Source: Chryseobacterium oleae (GTDB taxonomy: Bacteria > Bacteroidota > Bacteroidia > Flavobacteriales > Weeksellaceae). From it: DNA of 64,000 nt. This document shows positions 37,211-45,157 of the stretch, in pieces. The stretch spans positions 740,168 through 804,167 of the forward strand of contig NZ_FOVD01000002.1 in assembly GCF_900115055.1 (NCBI RefSeq). The letters run 5' to 3'. Under the pieces are notes generated by a model, which saw only the letters and a program-made list of their open reading frames with translations, searched no databases and was not told the DNA's origin. Every line of letters begins with the position of its first letter. Within the stretch, counting starts at the first letter, position 1. The position numbers and the translations under genes were made by a program.

Positions 37211-37810
37211 TTACGCCAAAACCGTTTCAATTTCCGCCACCGTCTTCGAGAAATTCTCATCTTTCAGCTGAGGAACCATCATGCCCTGAGATTTGAAAAC
37301 TTCTACATCCGTAATCCCAATGAAACCGAATAATGTCTTTAAATAATGCTCCATATTCTCAATAAGTCCGTTTTCATAAATCCCACCAACGGCGATATTT
37401 AAATATAATTTCTTGTTTTGCAGAAGACCTTTTGGCGTCCCGTCGGCATAAGAGAATGTTTTTCCGGCAACAGCAATACTGTCGATCCATGATTTTAAAG
37501 TGGACGGAAAAGTGAAGTTGTAAAAGGGAACTCCAATAACAATAATATCAGCTTCCTGAATTTCTTTTAATGCTTCGTCAGAATATTTTGAAGCTTCTTT
37601 TTGCTCATCATTCTTCTCTTCGTCCGGAATTCTGGAGGCACTGAAATGATGAATTTCCATATGAGGAATAGGGTTCAAAGCAAGATCACGGATAACAACC
37701 GTACTGTTTGGATTTCTGTCTAATAACTGATTAATTACAGTTTGAGAAAGCTTATTGCTTACAGAATTTTCTCCGCTGATGCTGGTTTGGATATTTAAAA
37801 TATTTGCCAT
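37211..37810 (-). CDS. azoR: FMN-dependent NADH-azoreductase
   Basis: This 199-residue flavodoxin-fold enzyme reduces quinones and azo compounds by two electrons. The start at 37810 (MANILNIQTSISGENSVSNKLS) is the family N-terminus; the longer open frame upstream runs into the promoter region. Conserved parts are PFYNFTFPSTLKSWIDSIAVAGKTF (about 97-121) and the NIAVGGIYE region that holds FMN. It is divergent from an HxlR regulator with about 93 bp between them, a known arrangement for thiol- or quinone-sensing regulation of azoreductases (as with YodB). A role in quinone or aldehyde stress is therefore likely. Confidence 0.93.
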   Translation of the reverse strand: MANILNIQTSISGENSVSNKLSQTVINQLLDRNPNSTVVIRDLALNPIPHMEIHHFSASRIPDEEKNDEQKEASKYSDEALKEIQEADIIVIGVPFYNFTFPSTLKSWIDSIAVAGKTFSYADGTPKGLLQNKKLYLNIAVGGIYENGLIENMEHYLKTLFGFIGITDVEVFKSQGMMVPQLKDENFSKTVAEIETVLA

Positions 37811-37843
37811 TTTGTTTTGAATTTTTTTCGTTTTTATTACTGA

Positions 37844-37896
37844 CAAAATTATTGTAAATTTACTTTCCAAAGTATAGCAGTTACCTAAAGGAAAGT
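37844..37896. promoter_or_regulatory. Divergent azoR/hxlR control region with inverted repeat
   Basis: On the minus strand TAATTTTG (37844-37851) is an exact TANNTTTG box, 33 bp upstream of azoR. Next to it, ACTTTCC (37862-37868) and GGAAAGT (37890-37896) form an inverted repeat with 21 bp between the arms. TTTACTTTCCAAAGTATA at 37859-37876 is itself a dyad. Binding here would cover the promoter upstream part and the hxlR start. Confidence 0.5.
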
Positions 37897-37903
37897 GAAA
37901 AAA

Positions 37904-38284
37904 ATGGAAAAACAGCACAACCATAAAGATTGTATGCAGGCATTAAAGCCGGTTCGTGATACATTAGATGTTATTAATGGCAAATGGAAATTGCAGATTA
38001 TTATTTCTTTAAACGCCGGAAACAAACGTTTTACAGAAATTGAAAGAAGCATTCCGAAGCTGACCTCAAAAGTTTTAGCCAAAGAATTAAAAGAACTCGA
38101 ACAAAACGGTTTAGTAGAAAGAATCGTTAAAGATACATATCCCGTAAGCATTGAATATTGTCCTACACAATATACAAAGACCTTACACCCCGTTGTAGAG
38201 TCTTTAAAAGACTGGGGAGAAAATCACCGTAAACACATCTTCGGAGCTCCCGCGGAAACGGAAAAACCTGAAAAATCTAAATAA
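37904..38284 (+). CDS. HxlR-family regulator divergent from azoR
   Basis: This 126-residue winged-helix regulator contains DVINGKWKLQIIISLNAGNKRFTEIERSIPKLTSKVLAKELKELE, the HxlR HTH with its wing. ATG at 37904 is chosen over a GTG 9 bp upstream. A Cys lies near the N-terminus (position 10, KDCMQAL), as in redox-sensing members such as YodB and HypR. That suggests it senses electrophiles or disulfide stress and controls the azoreductase. The C-terminal tail (APAETEKPEKSK) is polar. Transcription is divergent from azoR. Confidence 0.88.
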   Translation: MEKQHNHKDCMQALKPVRDTLDVINGKWKLQIIISLNAGNKRFTEIERSIPKLTSKVLAKELKELEQNGLVERIVKDTYPVSIEYCPTQYTKTLHPVVESLKDWGENHRKHIFGAPAETEKPEKSK

Positions 38285-38530
38285 ATGCTCATTAACATTG
38301 GCAAATCTGCTCAATCAGCAAAATCCGCGCGAGATAAAAATAATGCATTCCAGAAATATTAGGATCAATTTGAATATAAAATTCAATAGGAGCGGGCTTT
38401 AGCCCGCTTTCAAATTAAGCAAATCAATAAAGGCTTTAGCCAAAACTTAGAATAATAATAAATCCTCGTGCCTTAAAAATATCCGGAGAATAATAATCTT
38501 GCACCTTTGCGTTTGTCCAAAAAACTACCC
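38285..38530. repeat. Modular palindrome repeat, further copy
   Basis: Contains the modules AATCTGCTCAATCAG..AATCCGCGCGAG (about 38304-38332), ATTCAATAGGAGCGGGCTTT (to the palindrome 38392-38407), AAAGGCTTTAGCCAAAACTT and CTTGCACCTTTGCGTTTGTCCAA (38497-38519). These are the same parts as at 36484-37110 but in a different order. The rest up to 38579 holds no gene. Confidence 0.7.
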
Positions 38531-38579
38531 CAAAATCCTTTCTTAACCTACATCAACACTTTCAAACACCTCTATATCC

Positions 38580-38587
38580 TACATTTG
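38580..38587 (+). promoter_or_regulatory. -7 element TACATTTG of the pirin gene
   Basis: Exact TANNTTTG, 20 bp before the pirin start. No clear TTTG -33 element; TTTC occurs 17 bp upstream. Confidence 0.5.
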
Positions 38588-38607
38588 TACCATAAAATAA
38601 TCACAGT

Positions 38608-39336
38608 ATGAAAACAGTATATCATAAAGCAGATTCAAGAGGCCACGCAGATCACGGATGGTTAAACAGCTACCACACTTTCAGTTTTGCCAACTATCAA
38701 AATAAGGACAGAACGAATTTTGGAGTGCTGAGAGTATTGAACGACGATACCGTTTCACAGGGAATGGGATTCGGGACACATCCGCACAGAGATATGGAAA
38801 TTATTTCAATTCCTCTGGAAGGTGATCTGGAACATAAAGATTCAATGGGAACTACCGCCGTTATCAAAAAAGGAGAAATCCAGGTAATGAGCGCAGGAAC
38901 CGGGGTAATGCACAGCGAATACAATAAAAATAAAGATGAAGCGGTAAAATTTCTTCAGATCTGGGTTTTTCCAAAAGAATTGAATGTTGAACCAAGATAT
39001 GATCAGAAAAGCATTAAAGAAGGAGAAAAGATCAATGGATTCCAGCAGATTTTGTCACCCAATAAAAATGATGATGGTGTTTGGATTCATCAGGATGCAT
39101 GGTTTAATTTAGCTAATTTTAAAGCAGGAAACGGCAAAAATTATATGCTCAACAAAAAAGGAAACGGAGTATACGCCTTTGTTTTAAAAGGAAGCGCCAA
39201 AGTAGGAGATAGAATCTTGAACGAAAGAGATGGATTGGGAATCTGGGACACCCAAAGCTTTAATATCGAAGCCGTAGAAGATGCTGAGATCTTATTGATG
39301 GAAGTACCGATGGACTTGCCGGCTTATTTGAAATAG
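38608..39336 (+). CDS. Pirin family protein (YhhW-like bicupin)
   Basis: This 242-residue cytosolic bicupin has the N-terminus RGHADHGWLNSYHTFSFANY, typical of YhhW-type pirins. The metal site HPHRDMEI (about 58-65) and later H/E residues (MHSEYN, about 101-106) are present. YhhW-type pirins can act as quercetin 2,3-dioxygenases in vitro; the physiological substrate is unknown. It is followed after 37 bp by an FMN reductase gene, and the nearby azoreductase and HxlR genes suggest an electrophile/quinone-stress cluster. Confidence 0.92.
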   Translation: MKTVYHKADSRGHADHGWLNSYHTFSFANYQNKDRTNFGVLRVLNDDTVSQGMGFGTHPHRDMEIISIPLEGDLEHKDSMGTTAVIKKGEIQVMSAGTGVMHSEYNKNKDEAVKFLQIWVFPKELNVEPRYDQKSIKEGEKINGFQQILSPNKNDDGVWIHQDAWFNLANFKAGNGKNYMLNKKGNGVYAFVLKGSAKVGDRILNERDGLGIWDTQSFNIEAVEDAEILLMEVPMDLPAYLK

Positions 39337-39373
39337 TAGATAATAATCAAAAACATTAAACAGATAAACAATA

Positions 39374-39925
39374 ATGAAAGTTTTAGCAATAGCAGGAAGC
39401 AATTCAGATGCTTCAATGAACAGACAGTTAGTAGCCTATGCATCCTCTTTATTTGAAAATGCAGACGTAGAGGTAGTAGACCTGAACCCTTTTGAAATGC
39501 CTATCTATAAGCACGAAAGAGAACTGGCAGGCGGAGTTCCTCAGGAAGCAAAATATTTTGCAGCAAAAATCGACGGAGCTAATCTCCTTTTGGTTTCATT
39601 ACCTGAGCACAACGGAACATACTCTACAGCCTTCAAAAATGTATTCGACTGGGTATCGAGAATCAAAGACAGAACGGTATGGAATGAAGTACCGATGTTG
39701 TTGATGTCAACGTCTCCCGGAGGAAGAGGCGGAGCTGGAGTTTTAGAGGCTGCATCGAAGCGTTTCCCTTTCCACGGAGGAAATATTGTAGAAACTTTCT
39801 CACTTCCTTTCTTTAATGATAACTTTGATAAAGCTGAACAGAAGATTTCTAACGGCGAGAAAGACAGCGAATTAAAAGAAAAAATCAAGAAGATTGCAGC
39901 CATTGAAACCATCCTTGAAAAATAG
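39374..39925 (+). CDS. NAD(P)H-dependent FMN reductase / flavodoxin-like oxidoreductase
   Basis: This 183-residue protein has the flavodoxin-fold N-terminus MKVLAIAGSNSDASMNRQL and the FMN-binding loop PEHNGTYSTAFKNVFDWVSRI (about 77-97). STSPGGRGGAGVLE (about 117-130) is the third conserved loop of the NADPH-dependent FMN reductase family. It probably reduces flavins or quinones. It is likely co-transcribed with the pirin gene. A strong separate promoter begins 3 bp after its stop. Confidence 0.9.
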   Translation: MKVLAIAGSNSDASMNRQLVAYASSLFENADVEVVDLNPFEMPIYKHERELAGGVPQEAKYFAAKIDGANLLLVSLPEHNGTYSTAFKNVFDWVSRIKDRTVWNEVPMLLMSTSPGGRGGAGVLEAASKRFPFHGGNIVETFSLPFFNDNFDKAEQKISNGEKDSELKEKIKKIAAIETILEK

Positions 39926-39927
39926 AA

Positions 39928-39958
39928 TTTGAATATTAATTTAAAATTACTATTTTTG
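39928..39958 (+). promoter_or_regulatory. Consensus promoter upstream of a 24-codon ORF
   Basis: TTTG at 39928-39931, 19-nt spacer, TATTTTTG at 39951-39958: an exact match to the Bacteroidota consensus. It drives the short ORF at 39973 rather than any long gene directly. Confidence 0.8.
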
Positions 39959-39972
39959 CAAAAAGAAATAAG

Positions 39973-40047
39973 ATGAAATTTCAGACCACTTTTAAAGAAT
40001 GTTTCTCAGAGAAAGGGAAAACTGTGGGCTCTGAAATTCTGAGATAA
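39973..40047 (+). CDS. 24-residue small ORF between a strong promoter and a terminator
   Basis: ATG at 39973 opens a 24-codon frame (MKFQTTFKECFSEKG...EILR). It starts about 14 bp after a consensus promoter and stops 7 bp before a strong terminator. The unit could be a leader peptide with an attenuator for the purine genes that start at 40188, a stand-alone small protein, or a small RNA. No function is known to me. The peptide is charged, with one Cys, and has no signal peptide or membrane segment. Confidence 0.5.
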   Translation: MKFQTTFKECFSEKGKTVGSEILR

Positions 40048-40054
40048 AATAACG

Positions 40055-40087
40055 GCCGATAATCTACCAAGATTGTCGGCTTTTTTA
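40055..40087 (+). terminator. Terminator after the 24-codon ORF
   Basis: GCCGATAATCT pairs with AGATTGTCGGC (one G-U pair), ACCA loop, followed by TTTTTTATTTT. It lies 100 bp upstream of purM and could act as an attenuator. Confidence 0.85.
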
Positions 40088-40187
40088 TTTTCTAAAATCT
40101 GAATAAAAAGTAATTGAAATATAAAAGATAAAAGACTTCTGAGGTCAATCTGAAATCTAGAATCTAATATCTAAAAATCTAAGTAAC

Positions 40188-41180
40188 ATGAGCAACACTT
40201 ACAAATCAGCAGGCGTAGACAAAGAAGAAGGGTACAAAACCGTTGACAAGATCAAAAAGGCAGTAGGCGAGACCCACAACTCAAATGTATTGAACCATTT
40301 GGGAAGTTTTGGAGCTTTCTATGAGATCGGGGGATATAAAAATCCTGTGCTGGTTTCTGGAACAGACGGTGTAGGAACGAAGCTTAAAGTAGCTTTGGAT
40401 ACCAAACAATACGATTCTATCGGTGTCGACTGTTTCGCAATGTGTGCCAACGATATCCTTTGCCACGGTGCAAAGCCATTATTCTTCCTGGATTATCTGG
40501 CTTGTGGAAAGCTGGATTCTGAAATTGCTGCTGAGATCGTTCTTGGAATGGTGAAAGCATGTAAGGACAACAACTGCGCATTGATTGGTGGTGAAACTGC
40601 TGAAATGCCGGGAATGTATCAGCCGGGAGATTATGATGTTGCAGGATTCTGTGTAGGAATCGTTGAAAAAGATCAGATCATTGACGGTTCTACCATCAAG
40701 GCTGGAAATAAAATCATTGCCCTTCCTAGCTCAGGATTCCACTCCAATGGGTTTTCACTGGTAAGAAAAGTATTCCCGAACTTCGAAGAAGAATTTGAAG
40801 GAAAACCTTTATACGAAACGTTATTGGTACCTACAAGACTATATTATAAAGACATTCACAGGGTATTGGAAGAAGTAAAAGTTTCCGGTATCGCTCACAT
40901 TACAGGAGGTGGTCTTTATGAAAATGTACCAAGAATTATTCCTGAAGGACTTTGTGCTTCTATCGATGCAGCCAAAATCAAAATTCCTAGCATAATGCTT
41001 GAACTGGAAAAAAGAGGTGGCGTATCCCGTGAAGAAATGTACGGAACATTCAATATGGGAGTTGGAATGATTATCGTTGCTGATGCTGACCACGCTGAAA
41101 AAGTATTGCACCTTTTAGACGATGCTTACGAAATCGGAGAGATCACAGAGGGAAGCGAGAAGATTGATTTGACGATCTGA
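40188..41180 (+). CDS. purM: Phosphoribosylformylglycinamidine cyclo-ligase (AIR synthase)
   Basis: It converts FGAM to AIR with ATP in purine synthesis. The 330 residues include the ATP-binding motif VSGTDGVGTKLKVA (about 57-70), GGETAEMPGMY (about 137-147), and the C-terminal HITGGGLYENVPRI (about 237-250), all family hallmarks. The start MSNTYKSAGVDKEEGYK is standard. It is the first gene of a run purM-purN-purH-purD-guaA on one strand. Spacers of 80-290 bp between the genes contain repeats and sometimes promoters, so this is not a tight operon. Confidence 0.96.
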   Translation: MSNTYKSAGVDKEEGYKTVDKIKKAVGETHNSNVLNHLGSFGAFYEIGGYKNPVLVSGTDGVGTKLKVALDTKQYDSIGVDCFAMCANDILCHGAKPLFFLDYLACGKLDSEIAAEIVLGMVKACKDNNCALIGGETAEMPGMYQPGDYDVAGFCVGIVEKDQIIDGSTIKAGNKIIALPSSGFHSNGFSLVRKVFPNFEEEFEGKPLYETLLVPTRLYYKDIHRVLEEVKVSGIAHITGGGLYENVPRIIPEGLCASIDAAKIKIPSIMLELEKRGGVSREEMYGTFNMGVGMIIVADADHAEKVLHLLDDAYEIGEITEGSEKIDLTI

Positions 41181-41262
41181 TGATTTGATGATTCGACGAT
41201 TTAGCCGATAGGCAAAATTATCATCATATTAACATATCATCACATCATCATATTATTATCAC

Positions 41263-41829
41263 ATGAAAAATTTAGTTATACTCGTTTCAGGTTCCGGCAC
41301 CAATCTGCAGAGAATCATAGATACCATTGACAGCGGAGAAATCCAGAATGCAAAAGTATCACTGGTAGTGGCAGACAGAGAATGTTACGGACTTGAAAGA
41401 GCAAAAAATCATAACATAGACCATATTCTGATCCCAAGAGGAAAGAATTTCAGCAGTGAGTTGGCGAATGTAATTCCAAAAGATACAGATCTTATCGTAT
41501 TGGCAGGATTCCTATCCATTCTGAAACCTGAATTCTGTGAGAACTGGACCGGAAAGATCATCAATATTCACCCGGCACTGCTTCCGAAATTCGGAGGAAA
41601 AGGAATGTGGGGAATGCACGTTCACAATGCCGTTATTGAAGCTAAAGAAAAGGAAAGCGGAGCTACCGTACACTTTGTAACTCCGGGAATTGATGAAGGG
41701 GAAGCTATTCTTCAGAAATCATTTGAGGTGACCCCTGAAGATACTCCTGAAACCGTTGCGGAAAAAGTACATCATATTGAATATGAAATATTTCCAAAGG
41801 CTATTAATAAGGTTTTAGGAAATCAATAG
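41263..41829 (+). CDS. purN: Phosphoribosylglycinamide formyltransferase
   Basis: It transfers a formyl group from formyl-THF to GAR. The 188 residues open with LVSGSGTNLQRIID (phosphate loop). Catalytic residues are in INIHPALLPKFGGKGMWGMHVHNAVI (Asn and His) and HFVTPGIDEGEAILQ (Asp), all as in PurN. The long KGMWGMHVH loop is common in Bacteroidota PurN. The 82-bp spacer to purM is a string of GATGATTTGATGATT and CATCATATT words, another mosaic-like stretch. Confidence 0.95.
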   Translation: MKNLVILVSGSGTNLQRIIDTIDSGEIQNAKVSLVVADRECYGLERAKNHNIDHILIPRGKNFSSELANVIPKDTDLIVLAGFLSILKPEFCENWTGKIINIHPALLPKFGGKGMWGMHVHNAVIEAKEKESGATVHFVTPGIDEGEAILQKSFEVTPEDTPETVAEKVHHIEYEIFPKAINKVLGNQ

Positions 41830-42119
41830 AATAATGTACCAATATAACAATGTACCAATGTACCAATGTACCAATTATGATCATTATTACATTGCTAGAC
41901 TGTTACATTGATCCATTGTTACATTAAAAAAGAAATCTAAGTAAATAAAAGTAAGTCCGGGGGTGAAAGACCGGGCTACAGTTTGAAATAACTGTAAAAA
42001 GTAAAAATTGAAAGTAAAAGTCCCGAAGGGACGATTTAGCCAAGCATACGATGAAATCGTATGTCTAAAAAAATCAAACATAGGATGCAATCCTATGTGA
42101 AAAAAAATCAAAAGTAAAA
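41830..42119. repeat. Spacer with tandem words and five stacked hairpins upstream of purH
   Basis: 41833-41935 contains CAATGTACCAATGTACC tandem words and an inverted counterpart (ATTACATTG..). From 41953 to 42098 five dyads follow: AGTCCGG/CCGGGCT (41954-41977), ACAGTT/AACTGT (41978-41995), GTCCC/GGGAC (42020-42032), CATACGAT/ATCGTATG (42045-42063) and ACATAGGAT/ATCCTATGT (42078-42098). The last ends 21 bp before the purH start. GACGATTTAGCC (from 42030) recurs near 41193 and, with one change, at 53709. Confidence 0.75.
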
Positions 42120-43637
42120 ATGAGTAAAAAGAGAGTTTTAATCAGTGTTTCTGACAAAAGCGGATTGATCGAATTCGCTCAGTTCTTGGAAGCCCAGAAT
42201 TATGAGTTGATTTCTACGGGAGGAACGTTCAAACATTTGAAAGACGCTGGTTTAAATCCGATTCAGATCGATGAGGTAACCAATTTCCCTGAAATGCTGG
42301 ATGGAAGAGTAAAAACCCTTCACCCGAAAGTTCACGGAGGTCTTTTGGCAGTTCGTTCCAATGAAGAGCACATGAAAACCGTTCAGGAACATGGAATTGA
42401 CCTGATTGACATGGTGATCGTAAACCTTTACCCTTTCTTTGAAAATGTAAACAAAGACATTTCTTTACATGAGAAAGTGGAATTTATCGATATCGGAGGT
42501 CCTTCAATGCTTCGTTCTGCGGCTAAGAATTTCGATTCTGTTACCGTAATTACCGATGTGGAAGATTATGCAACGGTAAAACTGGAAATGGAGCAGAACG
42601 GGGATACATACATCGAAACTCGTAAAAAACTGGCAGGAAAAGTATTCAACCTTACTTCAGCTTATGACGGGGCAATTTCAAGAATGCTTTTAGATGAAGA
42701 ATATCCAACGTATCTGAATGCTTCTTACAAAAAAGCATCTGATTTAAGATATGGAGAAAACCCTCACCAAACCGCAGCTTACTACGTTTCTACGTTTGAG
42801 AACGGTGCGATGAAAGATTTCGAACAGCTTGGCGGTAAAGAGCTTTCTTTCAACAATCTTCGTGATATGGACCTTTGTTGGAAAGTAGTGACTGAGTTCA
42901 AAGAAGAAATGGCATGTTGCGCAGTGAAGCACTCTACACCTTGTGGAGTAGCCATCGGAACTTCTGCACTGGAAACCTATCAGAAAACTTTCGAATGTGA
43001 CCCGATTTCTATCTTTGGCGGAATTGTTGCAATGAACTACAAGATCGATGCAGCAACGGCTGAAGAACTGAACAAAACGTTCCTTGAGATCGTAATGGCT
43101 CCGGATTTTGATGAAGCAGCTCTTGAAGTTTTAAGAAAAAAGAAAAATCTTAGAATTATAAAAATCGTTAACCCGGTTTCTGACAAGCAAACATGGGTGA
43201 AAATTGACGGAGGAATCCTGGTTCAGGATAACGACTCTCATTTCTCAGACGATATCAAAGTAGTAACTGATGTGCAGCCTTCAGAAGAGCAGAAAAAAGC
43301 CCTTCTTTTCTCTCAGAGAGTCGTGAAGTATGTAAAATCAAACGCTATTGTTGTTTCCAATGGTATTCAGGCGTTCGGAATCGGTGGTGGACAGGTCAAC
43401 AGAATCTGGGCTACTGAACAGGCCATCGAAAGAGCAAAAGAGAAATTCTCAGGAGATCTTGTTTTAGCTTCTGACGCATTTTTCCCTTTCCGTGACGTAG
43501 TAGATTTCTGTGCCAAGGAAGGTATCAAAGCCATCATCCAGCCAGGCGGAAGTGTAAAAGATCAGGACAGTATTGAAGCTGCCAATGAGCATGGTATCCC
43601 AATGATGTTTACCGGAGTTAGACACTTTTTACATTGA
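42120..43637 (+). CDS. purH: Bifunctional AICAR transformylase / IMP cyclohydrolase
   Basis: It catalyses the last two steps of IMP synthesis. The 505 residues begin with the MGS-like cyclohydrolase domain: [44 protein letters not shown] (about 62-78). The transformylase domain has [14 protein letters not shown] (about 203-216), the catalytic [11 protein letters not shown] (about 268-278) and a closing QPGGSVKD...GVRHFLH. The start [10 protein letters not shown] is standard. A hairpin-dense leader precedes it. Confidence 0.97.
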   Translation: MSKKRVLISVSDKSGLIEFAQFLEAQNYELISTGGTFKHLKDAGLNPIQIDEVTNFPEMLDGRVKTLHPKVHGGLLAVRSNEEHMKTVQEHGIDLIDMVIVNLYPFFENVNKDISLHEKVEFIDIGGPSMLRSAAKNFDSVTVITDVEDYATVKLEMEQNGDTYIETRKKLAGKVFNLTSAYDGAISRMLLDEEYPTYLNASYKKASDLRYGENPHQTAAYYVSTFENGAMKDFEQLGGKELSFNNLRDMDLCWKVVTEFKEEMACCAVKHSTPCGVAIGTSALETYQKTFECDPISIFGGIVAMNYKIDAATAEELNKTFLEIVMAPDFDEAALEVLRKKKNLRIIKIVNPVSDKQTWVKIDGGILVQDNDSHFSDDIKVVTDVQPSEEQKKALLFSQRVVKYVKSNAIVVSNGIQAFGIGGGQVNRIWATEQAIERAKEKFSGDLVLASDAFFPFRDVVDFCAKEGIKAIIQPGGSVKDQDSIEAANEHGIPMMFTGVRHFLH

Positions 43638-43725
43638 TAGAATTAAAAGATTTCGAAATTAAGAAATTGAGATTTTGGAGGTATTTCTTAATCTTTTAAT
43701 CCCTCAATTTTTTAATTTTAAATTA

Positions 43726-43733
43726 TATATTTG
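43726..43733 (+). promoter_or_regulatory. -7 element TATATTTG upstream of purD
   Basis: Exact TANNTTTG, 27 bp before the purD start. There is no clear -33 element. Mosaic-like words (AAGAAATTGAGATTTTGG / inverted) fill 43640-43720. Confidence 0.45.
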
Positions 43734-43760
43734 TAAATTAGACTAGATAATAAATAAAGT

Positions 43761-44999
43761 ATGAGAATATTAATCATAGGTGAAGGCGGTAGAGAATCTG
43801 CTTTAGCAGCAAAGCTTCAGAATGACCCAAGAATTTCTAAAATGTTTTTTGCTAACGGTAATGCTACCACCGATGTAATAGGAAAAAATGTTCATTTATC
43901 AGAGATTAAAGAACTGAGAGATTTCGCGATTAAGGAGAAGGTAGATCTTACCATCGTAGGTCCTGAGGCTCCTCTTGTAGCGGGGTTGAAGGATGAATTC
44001 AAAAAGCATGATCTTAAAGTTTTCGGTCCGAACCAAAAAGTAGCAAGTCTGGAAGGAAGTAAAGCTTTCTCTAAGAAATTTATGCAGACCTATGATATCA
44101 AAACAGCGAAGGCTGTCGTATTTGATTCATACAATGATGCTAAAGAATATGTTCAGACACAGCAGTATCCTTTAGTGGTTAAGGCTAGTGGATTGGCAGG
44201 TGGAAAAGGAGTTGTGATTTGTGACAACCTTGAAGAGGCTGAAGCTACGATCCACGACTTCATGATCAGAAGAATTTATGGAGATGCCGGAATCCGTCTG
44301 GTTATTGAAGAATATTTAGAAGGTTTTGAAGCTTCAATCATTGCATTCTCGAACGGTGAAAAGATTTTCCCATGTATCGCTGCAAAAGATTACAAAAAAG
44401 CCGGAAACGGTGACACAGGACCCAATACCGGTGGTATGGGATCTGTAGCGCCAAGCCCTGATTTTACGCAGGAGCACTACGCTGATTTTGAAAAAAATAT
44501 CTTGGAAACTACCATTAACGGTCTTAAAGGAGAAGGATTCAGCTTTAAAGGAATCATTTTCTTTGGATTAATGGTGACTAAAAACGGAACTTACCTTCTT
44601 GAGTACAACATGAGATTCGGAGATCCGGAAACTCAGGTGTTAATGGCACTTATGGAAAACAATCTTCTTGATGTGATCCAGGATTGTATGGATGGAAAAG
44701 ATATCGAGCTTAAGTTTAAAGACGAAAAAGCAGTATGTCTTGTAATGTGTTCTGGAGGTTACCCAAGAAACATTGAAACAGGATATGAAATTGTAGGAGA
44801 AGACAAACTGAAACATTCTAAACTTCTTTATGCAGGTGCCGTAAGAAAAGGCGACAAAGTGGTTTCCAACGGCGGACGAGTTCTGAACGTGGTGGCTACC
44901 GGAGCTACTTACGAGGATGCCCGCAAAAAAGTATACGAAGATGCAGCCCACATTCATTTCGATTACGGATTCTACAGAGAAGACATCGGAAAGTTTTAA
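43761..44999 (+). CDS. purD: Phosphoribosylamine-glycine ligase
   Basis: It makes GAR from phosphoribosylamine, glycine and ATP. At 412 residues it has the N-terminal MRILIIGEGGRESALA and the ATP-grasp core with PLVVKASGLAGGKGVVICD (about 136-154), GDTGPNTGGMGSVAPSP and EYNMRFGDPETQVLM (about 281-295). All key ATP-grasp residues appear present. A terminator follows. Confidence 0.96.
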   Translation: MRILIIGEGGRESALAAKLQNDPRISKMFFANGNATTDVIGKNVHLSEIKELRDFAIKEKVDLTIVGPEAPLVAGLKDEFKKHDLKVFGPNQKVASLEGSKAFSKKFMQTYDIKTAKAVVFDSYNDAKEYVQTQQYPLVVKASGLAGGKGVVICDNLEEAEATIHDFMIRRIYGDAGIRLVIEEYLEGFEASIIAFSNGEKIFPCIAAKDYKKAGNGDTGPNTGGMGSVAPSPDFTQEHYADFEKNILETTINGLKGEGFSFKGIIFFGLMVTKNGTYLLEYNMRFGDPETQVLMALMENNLLDVIQDCMDGKDIELKFKDEKAVCLVMCSGGYPRNIETGYEIVGEDKLKHSKLLYAGAVRKGDKVVSNGGRVLNVVATGATYEDARKKVYEDAAHIHFDYGFYREDIGKF

Positions 45000-45011
45000 A
45001 ATAAATCACGA

Positions 45012-45045
45012 AAAAAGATTTGGAACGCTTCCAAGTCTTTTTTTG
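45012..45045 (+). terminator. Terminator after purD
   Basis: AAAAGATTTGGAA pairs with TTCCAAGTCTTTT across CGC (one G-U), then TTTTTG. Confidence 0.85.
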
Positions 45046-45050
45046 TAACA

Positions 45051-45135
45051 CAGTCAATATTAGATACCAGATGCAAGATCTCAGATGCCAGACGTCCATG
45101 TCTGAAATCTGATGTCTGACATCTGATATCCTTTC
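45051..45135. repeat. Mosaic-repeat fragment upstream of guaA
   Basis: The block consists of CAGATGCCAGAC, ATGTCTGAAATCTGATGTC and TGACATCTGATATC words. The 19-mer at 45099-45117 is the exact complement of 61501-61519 in mosaic copy D. It ends about 20 bp before guaA. Confidence 0.65.
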
Positions 45136-45157
45136 AAACAAATCAATCAGTTATACA

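Noticed and set aside
37211..37924. A longer azoreductase start at 37924
   Set aside because: The added residues cover the promoter and overlap the divergent hxlR start; MANILNIQ is the family N-terminus.
36380..38600. CRISPR array suspected from repeated units
   Set aside because: Repeat units are not regularly spaced, spacers are not unique, and no cas gene is present; the units are palindromic modules and short tandem words.
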